NCBI GenBank assembly: GCA_965222695.1 | Contig: OZ244967.1 | Location: 4,898,001-4,962,000, forward strand | Reading direction: 5' to 3' | Length of the DNA: 64,000 bases | Source: UBA7957 sp965222695 | GTDB lineage: Bacteria > Pseudomonadota > Gammaproteobacteria > Granulosicoccales > Granulosicoccaceae | Part shown: positions 53,171-61,248 of the stretch, one piece after another | How positions within the stretch are numbered: the stretch's first letter is position 1 | Layout of the letters: each line of letters begins with the position of its first letter | The notes under the pieces: generated by a model | Told to the model about the DNA's origin: nothing | Databases searched by the model: none | The model's input: only the letters and a program-made list of their open reading frames with translations | Position numbers and translations under genes: made by a program

Positions 53171-54061
53171 CTATTGTTCCAGGGAAATCATCAAAGGCAT
53201 TTGTATGCCGTCACGCAGCACGGTTAATTCAATATTATTGGCTTTTACCAGTTTTCGAAGCGCGCGGATTCCTTGCTTTTGGCTGTTCAGATCAATTCCG
53301 TTAACCTGAGTGATGACATCGTTCGGCATTATGCCTTGCGATTCCAGGATCTCAGGATTTTGTTTCGGCTGAAGCCTGTATCCAACCAGCTTTCCACCTT
53401 CCTGGTAGGGGGTTGCACTGACAATTTTTCCCAGCATCGACGGATTTTTGACTAATTTATCTCGCAGCGCGCGCGGGGAAGCAGGCAGTTCCACCGGTTC
53501 GTTAATTCCACCTCGGGCGGTGTTTACCGCGTTGGTGGAAGTCACTCTCGGCAAGGCGATGGGCGCGACGTCTTCGGGAAGCTTCAGTGTCTCCTCCCGT
53601 CCACGATTTTCGATAATTACCCGGTCTTCATAGACCGCTTTCAGTTTCGCATTTCCAACAATACTATCGCCAATACCGTACACGTTTTCATCCCGGCCAC
53701 CTGAGGAGATGATGGCGATGGCTAATTCCGGGGGCTGATAGGCAAATACGCCTGCTAATACCAGATTGAGTTTTGTTTCCGGCACTTCCTTGGGTTTGGG
53801 TGCTTCGACAACAGCGGGCTTTTTCCCCGCTTCTCCGAACAGATGCGCTGAAGCAACCTGTTTGCTTAACTGCAAAGGATTCGATTGCGCGCTGCTTTGT
53901 ACCCTGGCAGGAGTTGAAGGCGTTTGTCTGAGGTTGTTATCAGGTACATCCGGAATCAATTGGATACTCAGGCTGGCCAGAGCGTAGGCGATAACAACCA
54001 CAAAAGCGGCATTTATCCACTTTATCCATGTGTTGGGAGTCTGATCCGCTGATGAAGCCAT
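53171..54061 (-). CDS. gspC: Type II secretion protein GspC
   Basis: The 296-residue protein from ATG 54061 has a short cytoplasmic part, one membrane helix (INAAFVVVIAYALASL, about 15-32), the homology region that binds the secretin, and a C-terminal PDZ-like domain (GIMPNDVITQVNGIDL). It links inner-membrane parts and GspD. The run gspC-D-E-F is the usual order, but a 250-bp gap with a repeat remnant splits C from D. Confidence 0.9.
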   Translation of the reverse strand: MASSADQTPNTWIKWINAAFVVVIAYALASLSIQLIPDVPDNNLRQTPSTPARVQSSAQSNPLQLSKQVASAHLFGEAGKKPAVVEAPKPKEVPETKLNLVLAGVFAYQPPELAIAIISSGGRDENVYGIGDSIVGNAKLKAVYEDRVIIENRGREETLKLPEDVAPIALPRVTSTNAVNTARGGINEPVELPASPRALRDKLVKNPSMLGKIVSATPYQEGGKLVGYRLQPKQNPEILESQGIMPNDVITQVNGIDLNSQKQGIRALRKLVKANNIELTVLRDGIQMPLMISLEQ

Positions 54062-54346
54062 TGTATTCAAGTATGCTGACTCAATAATGTTAGGTTGCGG
54101 GTATGAAATCCGGTTTACCCATCGAATTTGATCGCTAATGCTGCCAAAGCAAGATTCATTCACAGCTATGGCAATTTAGCCTACCCGCATTAAGATCTGA
54201 ATTACGTGGTGATAAGGCTATATACTAGTCCAAGTGACCTTTCACCCTAGTAAACCGTCCTTGAACCAATTCCGGTCTCACAGGGTCTCTCATTGTATAG
54301 ACTCGATTTCCGGCAATTAATTCGATAAGGAGTGATTGGGAAAATA

Positions 54347-54805
54347 ATGAAAGCGTATTTCAAAAAGTTTTTTCAGGATCATATGAGTATCGCTGAACGG
54401 CCACCGGACAGCGAAAATCGAATCCGGGTCGCCGCGGCTGCATTGATGATTGAAGTCACCCGTGCCGATTTCGATGTCGATAAGCAGGAGTTAGAGAGAA
54501 TCGAGAATCTTTTGCAATCCACTCTCGATCTGGACGAAGAGGAACTGGTGGAACTTGTTGAACTGGCCCAACAGGAGAGCAAGGACTCAACATCTTTGCA
54601 TGCATTCACCAGGCAGATTCACGAGAGCTACACAATGGAACAAAAAGTCAGCTTGTTCGAGCATCTATGGCATGTCGCTTATGCCGATGGCAAGCTGGAT
54701 AAATATGAAGAATATCTGATGCGAAAAATTGCCGATCTTGTATATTTACCACATCAGCATTTTATCCAGACAAAGCACAGAGTGCTTAAGGAATTAGGTC
54801 TGTAA
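54347..54805 (+). CDS. TerB-family (tellurite-resistance-like) protein
   Basis: The 152-residue acidic helical protein matches the TerB/DjlA N-domain family: ALMIEVTRADFDVDKQELE and EHLWHVAYADGKLDKYEEY are the two EF-hand-like helical repeats typical of it. The role is unclear, probably membrane- or metal-related. ATG 54347 is used; a GTG at 54332 overlaps the AAGGAG site. It faces the HU gene across a shared terminator. Confidence 0.85.
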   Translation: MKAYFKKFFQDHMSIAERPPDSENRIRVAAAALMIEVTRADFDVDKQELERIENLLQSTLDLDEEELVELVELAQQESKDSTSLHAFTRQIHESYTMEQKVSLFEHLWHVAYADGKLDKYEEYLMRKIADLVYLPHQHFIQTKHRVLKELGL

Positions 54806-54831
54806 GCGGTAGCCCGGTGCGGGAGAAAAGT

Positions 54832-54865
54832 AAAAGGCGCGTAGTACCACTAACGCGCCTTTTTT
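54832..54865. terminator. Bidirectional terminator
   Basis: AAAAGGCGCGT (54832-54842) and ACGCGCCTTTT (from 54853) form a perfect 11-bp stem with a 10-base loop and T/A tracts on both sides, so it can end both the TerB-like gene and the HU-like gene that converge on it. Confidence 0.85.
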
Positions 54866-54888
54866 AGTTCTGAAACTATGCCTAAGGC

Positions 54889-55422
54889 TTACACCATATC
54901 TTTCAAGCCTTTCAGTGGTGTGATTTTAACCACTTTGCGAGCAGGCTTTGCTTTAAATACGGTAGGTTCGCCGGTAAAAGGGTTGATACCCTTGCGTGCC
55001 CGGGTTGCCGGTTTTTTAATGACTTTAATCTTCATCAGGCCCGGGAGATTGAAATAACCCGGTCCCCGCGTCTTTAGATTAGCCTCGATAATTGCAGTCA
55101 AAGAATCCATGACCGCGGTGACTTCCTTACGGCTGAGTTCGGTTTGATCTGAAAGCTGTGTGAGGATTTCCGACTTGGTGGGGGGCTTGGCGCTTACCGC
55201 GATTCTTTTCGCTGCTGTCTTTTTAGCCGTTGCTTTTTTAGCGGCAACTTTTTTTGTTGCTGTTCTTCTGGCGGTGGTTTTCTTTGCAGCCGGCTTTTTT
55301 TTGGCTACAGCTCTTTTCTTGGCTGTTGCCTTCTTGGCTGTTGCTTTTTTGGCAGTCGTTTTCTTAGCGGCTGTCTTCTTGGCTGCTCTTTTTTTAGCAG
55401 CAGGCTTCTTTTTGGCGACCAT
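54889..55422 (-). CDS. HU-family DNA-binding protein with histone-H1-like tail
   Basis: The 177-residue protein has an N-terminal tail of about 75 residues made of Lys/Ala/Thr repeats (AAKK, ATAKK), like eukaryotic histone H1 and the bacterial AlgP tails, followed by an HU/IHF-type domain (about 80-177; GYFNLPGLMKIKVIKKPATR and GINPFTGEPTVFKAKPARK). It should bind and compact DNA or bridge it. The repeats can change in number by slippage, so strains may differ in tail length. Confidence 0.9.
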   Translation of the reverse strand: MVAKKKPAAKKRAAKKTAAKKTTAKKATAKKATAKKRAVAKKKPAAKKTTARRTATKKVAAKKATAKKTAAKRIAVSAKPPTKSEILTQLSDQTELSRKEVTAVMDSLTAIIEANLKTRGPGYFNLPGLMKIKVIKKPATRARKGINPFTGEPTVFKAKPARKVVKITPLKGLKDMV

Positions 55423-55735
55423 AATTTAAAGTCCTCAGTAGATGAATGATCGATTGTTAAGCTGTCACTGCTCTGGGTTGATGGCCTAAACAACGGCAAA
55501 AACAGACTGAACCGACCCGAACACTAACACATATCGCGCGAAACTTATCACAATATATAGTCGCGTAAAAGCACTTTTCGAGCCATCAGATACTGTTTTT
55601 TAAGGGGTTTTTAAACTTGCAGAACACGGAAACACTGTATATACAGCGTTTCCGAGTTTTATGGGCATCTGAAATTTTCCGATTTGCAGTGAAAAAAATT
55701 TTGTCTTCACGTATTTTTGTAGCCTGTTGCAGTAA
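55423..55735. other. Promoter region of the HU-like gene
   Basis: This 313-base AT-rich gap lies upstream of the HU-like gene and downstream of the DUF4426 gene. Apart from the palindrome at 55627-55654 nothing definite is seen. Confidence 0.5.
55627..55654. promoter_or_regulatory. 28-bp near-perfect palindrome
   Basis: CGGAAAC at 55627 and GTTTCCG at 55648 flank the perfect dyad CTGTATATACAG; only one central A/C pair fails to match. It may end the yggT-DUF4426 transcript or bind a dimeric regulator of the HU-like gene. The spacing between CTG and CAG is 6, not the 10 of a LexA box. Confidence 0.5.
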
Positions 55736-56197
55736 TCAATCGACAAGAAACTGCTTCCGAAAGCTTACATTCTTGCTTCCGCTACCGTCTTTCATGCTGA
55801 CGAGAATGTTAAAGGTTAGTATTTCAGCATTTCTGATAGCAAATTCGCCGATGTAGTAGATTGCATTTTGCTCTCTGATTTCCCGCATGCGGATCTTGCC
55901 CATTTGGCCGGTCAGATTGCTCCAGTTGGCGGAAATGTCCGCTGCCGCAGGTTCGCCCAAAGAGTCCGGTTTTTGATTTTTGCGTACTGCAATATTGAGT
56001 AGACCACGCTTGGTGCTGCGTTTTATGCCGTAGCTTTTGGCTATGGCGGGATCGAGTATATCGGTTTGCAAAGCATTATAGTGGATCGTGTAGTCTCCAA
56101 AAATTGTCGATGATTCAGCCAGTGTGCTACCGATCGAAAAAAATGCTGAAAAGAATATACTGATGAAGAGTTTTGCGGGGAGTTGTTTTAGATACAT
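55736..56197 (-). CDS. DUF4426 family periplasmic protein
   Basis: The 153-residue protein starts at ATG 56197 with GGAGGA seven bases upstream; an upstream in-frame codon is ignored. It has a signal peptide (cleavage near STLAESS) and matches DUF4426, a family found next to yggT and proC in gammaproteobacteria. Its function is unknown. Confidence 0.85.
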   Translation of the reverse strand: MYLKQLPAKLFISIFFSAFFSIGSTLAESSTIFGDYTIHYNALQTDILDPAIAKSYGIKRSTKRGLLNIAVRKNQKPDSLGEPAAADISANWSNLTGQMGKIRMREIREQNAIYYIGEFAIRNAEILTFNILVSMKDGSGSKNVSFRKQFLVD

Positions 56198-56388
56198 CCG
56201 GTATTCCTCCATTATAATTATGGATCTGGCGATGCCGGAGTTTCCGGATCTTCAAGTGACGTTCCGTAATCACCAGAGTGTACTGCTTTAACGATTTACA
56301 CACGGATGTTATAGAGAACATACAAAGCTCCGAAAAGTTCCGATGGAACGGTATGGGGAAATTATCGCGCCCGTCATACGTTGTTCGG

Positions 56389-56982
56389 CTAGAAAATCTG
56401 CATCAGGCTTTGAACTACTAATATTTTCAGAAAGTGCAAACCTATGATCCCAATCAGCGCCGAAAGATCAATACCGCCAATGGGCGGTATCACTCGCCTG
56501 AGCGGATTTAATACAGGAGAAGTGATGCTGTGCAAAATACTGTAGGCAGGATTATAACCGCCCGTATTGAACCAGCTGAGAATCGCCATGGCGAGGATCG
56601 TATAGATAAATAAGTTAAAAAAGAGTTCGACAAGAGATATCAACGAAAGCGCGGTAATTTGAAACCAGCCTGCGGTTGCAAGCTGGACGCTATGGTTGCC
56701 GATATAATCAACAAATCCGATCACCTTGAACAAGGACAGTTTGAAAAAAATCAGTAACAGACACAGTACCAATGCAGCTACATCTATGCCGGCCAGCCCG
56801 GGTACAAAGCGTCGGAAGGGGATGAGCAAAGGGTTGGTTATTTTGACAACGAACTGTGAGATCGGGTTATGATAGTCAGCGCGGGTCAGTTGCATTAAAA
56901 AGCGAATCGCGACGACCATAATATACAGGTCGAAAAGGGTGGTTATCAAAAAACTGAGCGCATTCATTCCCGGGCTTGACAT
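56389..56982 (-). CDS. yggT: YggT-family membrane protein
   Basis: The 197-residue protein carries two YggT repeats, each with two membrane helices and the PLL(I)P-RR motif (NPLLIPFRRFVPGLAGID and SPVLNPLRRVIPPIGGID). Its ATG shares a base with the proC stop, so it is translationally coupled. The family has been linked to osmotic or envelope functions, not settled. Confidence 0.92.
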   Translation of the reverse strand: MSSPGMNALSFLITTLFDLYIMVVAIRFLMQLTRADYHNPISQFVVKITNPLLIPFRRFVPGLAGIDVAALVLCLLLIFFKLSLFKVIGFVDYIGNHSVQLATAGWFQITALSLISLVELFFNLFIYTILAMAILSWFNTGGYNPAYSILHSITSPVLNPLRRVIPPIGGIDLSALIGIIGLHFLKILVVQSLMQIF

Positions 56983-57809
56983 TACTTTTCTCCTAATTGA
57001 ATTCCGAGTTCTATAGAGCGTTGGTAAGCGTCTTTCATGCCTTTATAGACGATTTCGCGCAATCCTGCGGTTTCAAAACTGTTTATCGCCGCTTCGGTTG
57101 TGCCGCCCTTGGAGGTCACATTGAGTCTGAGTTGCGCAGCAGACTCTCCGCTCTGCAAAAGCATTTTTGCAGCTCCGTACGCGGTTTGACCGGCGAGTTT
57201 TTCCGCCATGGCTGCATCCAGACCGAGTTTTTCCGCTGCTTGTATCATGGATTCCACCAGGATGAAAAAATAGGCCGGGCCGCTGCCCGATAACGCGGTA
57301 ACCGCATCGATACGCCGCTCCTCATCAACCCAGTCAGTCATGCCCACGGCCTGCATCATGGATTCCGCAAACTGTTTTTGCGAATCACTGACATACCGGT
57401 TTGCATAGAGCACAGTCGCCCCTTCTCCTAATAGCGCAGGCGTGTTAGGCATGCAGCGTATTACCGGATGTGGCGTGCCGACCCACCGGCTGATATCCTG
57501 TTCCCTGACACCTGCCGCAATCGATATCAACAGTGCGGAACTTTGCTGAAGTGATTCCTTGATTCCCGCCATGACAGAAGCTATGACTTGAGGCTTGACG
57601 GCCAGTACAACAACGCCGGCCTTTGAAATGATTGCCGAATTATCGGAAGAAGTCTGAATATCAAACGCTTCCTGCAGCTCTGAGAGCTGTACCGGGTTGA
57701 TATCAGCGGCGTAAATCGTACTTGCTCTATGCCCGTTTTCGATCAATCCTCCGATTAAACTGCGAGCCATATTGCCGGCACCGATAAACGCCAGGTTTGT
57801 GTTATTCAC
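56982..57809 (-). CDS. proC: Pyrroline-5-carboxylate reductase
   Basis: The 275-residue protein has the NAD(P) motif FIGAGNMARSLIGGL and the C-terminal signature around VTSKGGTTEAAINSFE. It reduces pyrroline-5-carboxylate to proline, the last step of proline synthesis. It begins with GTG 57809 behind GGAGAA. In Pseudomonas yggS lies directly upstream; here a transaldolase gene lies between them. Confidence 0.95.
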   Translation of the reverse strand: MNNTNLAFIGAGNMARSLIGGLIENGHRASTIYAADINPVQLSELQEAFDIQTSSDNSAIISKAGVVVLAVKPQVIASVMAGIKESLQQSSALLISIAAGVREQDISRWVGTPHPVIRCMPNTPALLGEGATVLYANRYVSDSQKQFAESMMQAVGMTDWVDEERRIDAVTALSGSGPAYFFILVESMIQAAEKLGLDAAMAEKLAGQTAYGAAKMLLQSGESAAQLRLNVTSKGGTTEAAINSFETAGLREIVYKGMKDAYQRSIELGIQLGEK

Positions 57810-57965
57810 AAGATTTCTCCGGTAGTGATGAAGACGAACGCTTTATATCATCGGTTTTGAATCGGGATAAAGCGATAGCAGGAGAGAGTGTACCTCAGAG
57901 ATACCCGGGAAGGAAAAGATGGATCAATGATCCATCTTTATTCATTAGACAGGATGAATAGGCGA

Positions 57966-59075
57966 TTAGGCGACAAGCGCTTCGCGTTTTTCGTTCAGTG
58001 AACTTAACAGATCATCGAAAGCGCTGCAGAAAGCGGCAACTCCCTCTTTTTCAAGTTGATCGGTGATATCTTCCAGACTGATACCGGTCGACGCCAGTCG
58101 CTCGAGCTGCATATGCGCTTCCTGAAGCCCTTTTTTCAGAGTCGGTTCTACGCGACCGTGATCTCGGAATGCATCCAGCGTGACGGGCGGGACGGTATTG
58201 ACCGTCTCCGGGCCGATTAATTCGTCTATATAGAGTACATCGCTGTAGGCCGGGTTCTTCGTTCCGGTACTTGCCCATAACAGACGTTGAGGCAAGGCCC
58301 CGTTTTGGGCGAATTGCTTAAATCGCTCGCTGTGGAAGATGTTTTCGTAGTGCCCGTAAGCGACTTTTGCATTGGCTATTGCAATCTTTCCGGCGAGTTC
58401 GGAGACCCCGGCCTCCTCAAGCGCTTTATCGACCGCGGTATCAACCCGGCTGATAAAGAAACTCGCGACCGATGTCTGTCCTTTGATGCTTTTCCCGTCC
58501 TGCAGGCGTTTCTCCAGTCCCCTCAGGTAGGCCTGTACAATTTCGCGATACCGAGTGACTGAAAATAACAGCGTGACATTGACATTAATCCCGGCCGCCG
58601 TCAGTTCTTCAAACGCATCCACACCGGCCTTGGTACCGGGAACTTTAATCATGACATTCGGACGTGCAACTTGTTCATGCAGCTGAATCGCTTCCCTGAT
58701 GGTGCCCGGGGTGTCGTCGGCAAGATCCGGAGAGATCTCGATACTGACCATTCCGTCGCCGCCGTCGCTGTTTTCAAATACTTCTTTGAAAATATCGGCG
58801 GCGGCCTGTATGTCGGCTATGGCCAAGTGATTGTAGATTTCCATATCCGATGCAGCCGGCGAAGAATTCATAGCCGTTTTGATATCCTGATCGTATTCAT
58901 CGCTTCCCGCGATCGCTTGCTTGAAGATCGCAGGGTTCGATGTCAGACCTGCAATTTTGTCTGCTTTGATCAGGCGTAGCAGTTCTCCGTTCTGCAGAAT
59001 GCTGCGTTGGATAAAGTCAAGCCAGATACTTTGTCCGGCAAGGTTGATTTTCACTAGCGGGTTTTCATTTGTCAT
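57966..59075 (-). CDS. tal: Transaldolase (long Tal form)
   Basis: The 369-residue protein from MTNENP (ATG 59075) resembles the long transaldolases of actinobacteria and cyanobacteria. The Schiff-base Lys is K144 (VMIKVPGTKAG), with GLTSNPAIF at residues 43-51. It moves a dihydroxyacetone unit in the pentose phosphate pathway. Other Met codons at 59114 and 59087 are possible starts. It sits within the yggS-proC-yggT neighbourhood. Confidence 0.92.
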   Translation of the reverse strand: MTNENPLVKINLAGQSIWLDFIQRSILQNGELLRLIKADKIAGLTSNPAIFKQAIAGSDEYDQDIKTAMNSSPAASDMEIYNHLAIADIQAAADIFKEVFENSDGGDGMVSIEISPDLADDTPGTIREAIQLHEQVARPNVMIKVPGTKAGVDAFEELTAAGINVNVTLLFSVTRYREIVQAYLRGLEKRLQDGKSIKGQTSVASFFISRVDTAVDKALEEAGVSELAGKIAIANAKVAYGHYENIFHSERFKQFAQNGALPQRLLWASTGTKNPAYSDVLYIDELIGPETVNTVPPVTLDAFRDHGRVEPTLKKGLQEAHMQLERLASTGISLEDITDQLEKEGVAAFCSAFDDLLSSLNEKREALVA

Positions 59076-59195
59076 GCTTATACTCATCGTGTTTAGTCGC
59101 AACTTATTGTTCATTCATTAGCTGTGCCAGCCGGGTAAGTCATTACGAAGTTACCGAAAACGGGTTAATTATAGCTTTATCACATTAAAATCGGC

Positions 59196-59879
59196 TTATT
59201 GGCGAGCTCCGAATACCGCGGTGCCGATACGTACCATGGTTGAGCCTTCCGCGATCGCAGCTTCCATATCCTCGGACATACCCATGGACAAAGTGTCCAG
59301 CTGTGGCAATTCAGCCTGCATCCGGCTGAAATGTCTATATACCCGGGAAAAAATCTCGCGCTGTTCCCGCTGCGTTTTACGCGGTGCAGGAATGACCATT
59401 AATCCGCGTAAATTCAAATTCGGAAGCTCACTGACCGAATGCATAAGTTCGGATAAACTGTCGATAGGAATACCTGATTTAGACGGCTCCCTGTCGATAT
59501 TGATTTGTATGCAACAGTTCAGAGCCCCAAGACTGGCCGGTCTCTGCCGGGAAAGCCGTTGGGCGGTTTTTACCCTGTCTATGGTGTGAATCCACGAGAA
59601 GTTTTCCGCCACGGCTTTGGTTTTATTCGATTGTAGGTGGCCGATAAAATGCCATTCGCAAGGGTATTCTCGAGTGGCGGTAATTTTACTCAGCGCATCG
59701 TCGACATAATTCTCACCAAAATCACATTGACCCTGTTGTATGGCCTCCATAATCATGGAGATAGGTTTGGTTTTACTGACCGCCAGTAATTTGACTGCAT
59801 TCTCGGGGCGGCCGTAAACCGACTCGCAACGTGAGATTTCATCGCGGATTCTTTTCAGATTGGAAGAGATCGTACTCAT
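59196..59879 (-). CDS. yggS: PLP-homeostasis protein YggS
   Basis: The 227-residue protein from ATG 59879 is the PROSC/YggS family, which binds PLP (K36 in LLAVSKTKP) and buffers its supply without known catalysis. The longer frame to 60011 is not supported. Family landmarks are QCDFGENYVDDALSK, HFIGHLQSNK and MSEDMEAAIAEGSTMVRIG. It is divergent from pilT. Confidence 0.94.
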   Translation of the reverse strand: MSTISSNLKRIRDEISRCESVYGRPENAVKLLAVSKTKPISMIMEAIQQGQCDFGENYVDDALSKITATREYPCEWHFIGHLQSNKTKAVAENFSWIHTIDRVKTAQRLSRQRPASLGALNCCIQINIDREPSKSGIPIDSLSELMHSVSELPNLNLRGLMVIPAPRKTQREQREIFSRVYRHFSRMQAELPQLDTLSMGMSEDMEAAIAEGSTMVRIGTAVFGARQ

Positions 59880-60181
59880 GGAACGGTTGTTCGGTTTTCC
59901 GTAATAAAGATTGTGGTTAAAGCTTTGCCAATCAAGACATAGAAGAGACTGCCTGAAATCTCTTTCTCCGGGCCTTGGCAGAATCTTAGCTTGATTAGTG
60001 TTGTATTCCAATCTCCCCCGGACATCGGGGGCGGGCGGTCATGCACTGGACAATCGATTCGGGCTAAAGCGATGTTCAGCTGCTGCCGACAAATGATAAG
60101 AAGTTCACAAAGGCCTGGATGCTGTGATGCAGGTCCTTATTCGGTCAGTCACAAACAAGTACGAAATATCAGGTTCAGTCT
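59880..60181. promoter_or_regulatory. Divergent promoter region of yggS and pilT
   Basis: The 302 bases between the two divergent genes must contain both promoters. A hairpin CCCCCG-GACAT-CGGGGG lies at 60015-60031. No gene is seen, and I could not assign -35/-10 elements with confidence. Confidence 0.5.
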
Positions 60182-61216
60182 ATGGATATTGCCCAATTAC
60201 TGACGTTCGGAGTTAAGAACGGCGCTTCCGATTTACATTTATCTGCGGGTCTACCGCCCATGATCCGCGTTGACGGCGATGTCAGGCGCATCAACATCCC
60301 GGAACTCGATAAGGCACAGGTTCAGGCGATGGTGTATGACATCATGAACGATAAGCAGCGCAAAGAATTTGAAGAAAATCTGGAAACAGACTTTTCCTTT
60401 GAAATTCCGGATGTTGCGCGATTTCGTGTCAATGCGTTTAATCAAAACCGTGGTACCGGGGCTGTGTTCCGTACCATCCCGACTAAGATACTGACACTCG
60501 AAGAATTGAACGCACCCAAGATATTCGAAGAAATCTCATCCTATCCGCGCGGCATAGTATTGGTTACCGGCCCGACCGGTTCGGGTAAATCGACAACCCT
60601 GGCCGCTATGATGAATTATAAGAACGAAACCGAGCTGGGTCATATATTGACTATCGAAGACCCGATCGAATTTGTTCACGAAAGTAAAAAGTGTCTGATT
60701 AACCAGCGCGAAGTTCACCGCGACACCATGGGGTTCAACGAAGCATTGCGCTCGGCGTTACGTGAAGACCCCGACGTCATACTGGTCGGTGAGATGCGTG
60801 ATCAGGAAACCATCAGCCTTGCGCTGACCGCCGCGGAAACCGGTCACTTGGTGTTTGGAACCCTGCACACCAGCTCCGCCGCAAAAACCATTGACAGGAT
60901 TATCGACGTATTCCCCGCGGGTGAAAAGCCTATGGTGCGTTCAATGCTGTCTGAATCGCTCAGAGCGGTTATCTCGCAGACGCTGTTAAAAAAGCAAGGC
61001 GGAGGCCGGGTTGCCGCGCACGAAATCATGGTTGGAACGCCGGCCATACGTAACCTGATCCGTGAAGACAAGGTTGCACAGATGTATTCAGCCATTCAGA
61101 CCGGCCAGGCGCACGGAATGCAAACGCTCGATCAAAACCTCAAGGAAATTGTGGCCAAGGGAACGGTCAGCCTGGATGAAGCGCGCAAAAAAGCCGCTAA
61201 TCCTGATGCTCTATAA
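60182..61216 (+). CDS. pilT: Type IV pilus retraction ATPase PilT
   Basis: The 344-residue hexameric ATPase has Walker A GPTGSGKST (K136), Walker B LREDPDVILVGEMRD, the His box ETGHLVFGTLHT and the C-terminal AIRNLIRE motif needed for retraction. It depolymerises type IV pili, giving twitching motility. pilU follows after 32 bases. Confidence 0.97.
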   Translation: MDIAQLLTFGVKNGASDLHLSAGLPPMIRVDGDVRRINIPELDKAQVQAMVYDIMNDKQRKEFEENLETDFSFEIPDVARFRVNAFNQNRGTGAVFRTIPTKILTLEELNAPKIFEEISSYPRGIVLVTGPTGSGKSTTLAAMMNYKNETELGHILTIEDPIEFVHESKKCLINQREVHRDTMGFNEALRSALREDPDVILVGEMRDQETISLALTAAETGHLVFGTLHTSSAAKTIDRIIDVFPAGEKPMVRSMLSESLRAVISQTLLKKQGGGRVAAHEIMVGTPAIRNLIREDKVAQMYSAIQTGQAHGMQTLDQNLKEIVAKGTVSLDEARKKAANPDAL

Positions 61217-61248
61217 ATCATAACGGTTTCGCGGAGGCTTTGACAGCA

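Noticed and set aside
55160..55429. Hydrophobic open frame opposite the HU-like gene (AVFLAVAFLA repeats)
   Set aside because: It is the reverse reading of the Lys/Ala-rich tail codons. It has no ribosome-binding site and disappears as a gene once the tail is recognised.
55627..55654. LexA (SOS) box
   Set aside because: The CTG and CAG half-sites are separated by 6 bases, whereas the gammaproteobacterial LexA site needs 10.
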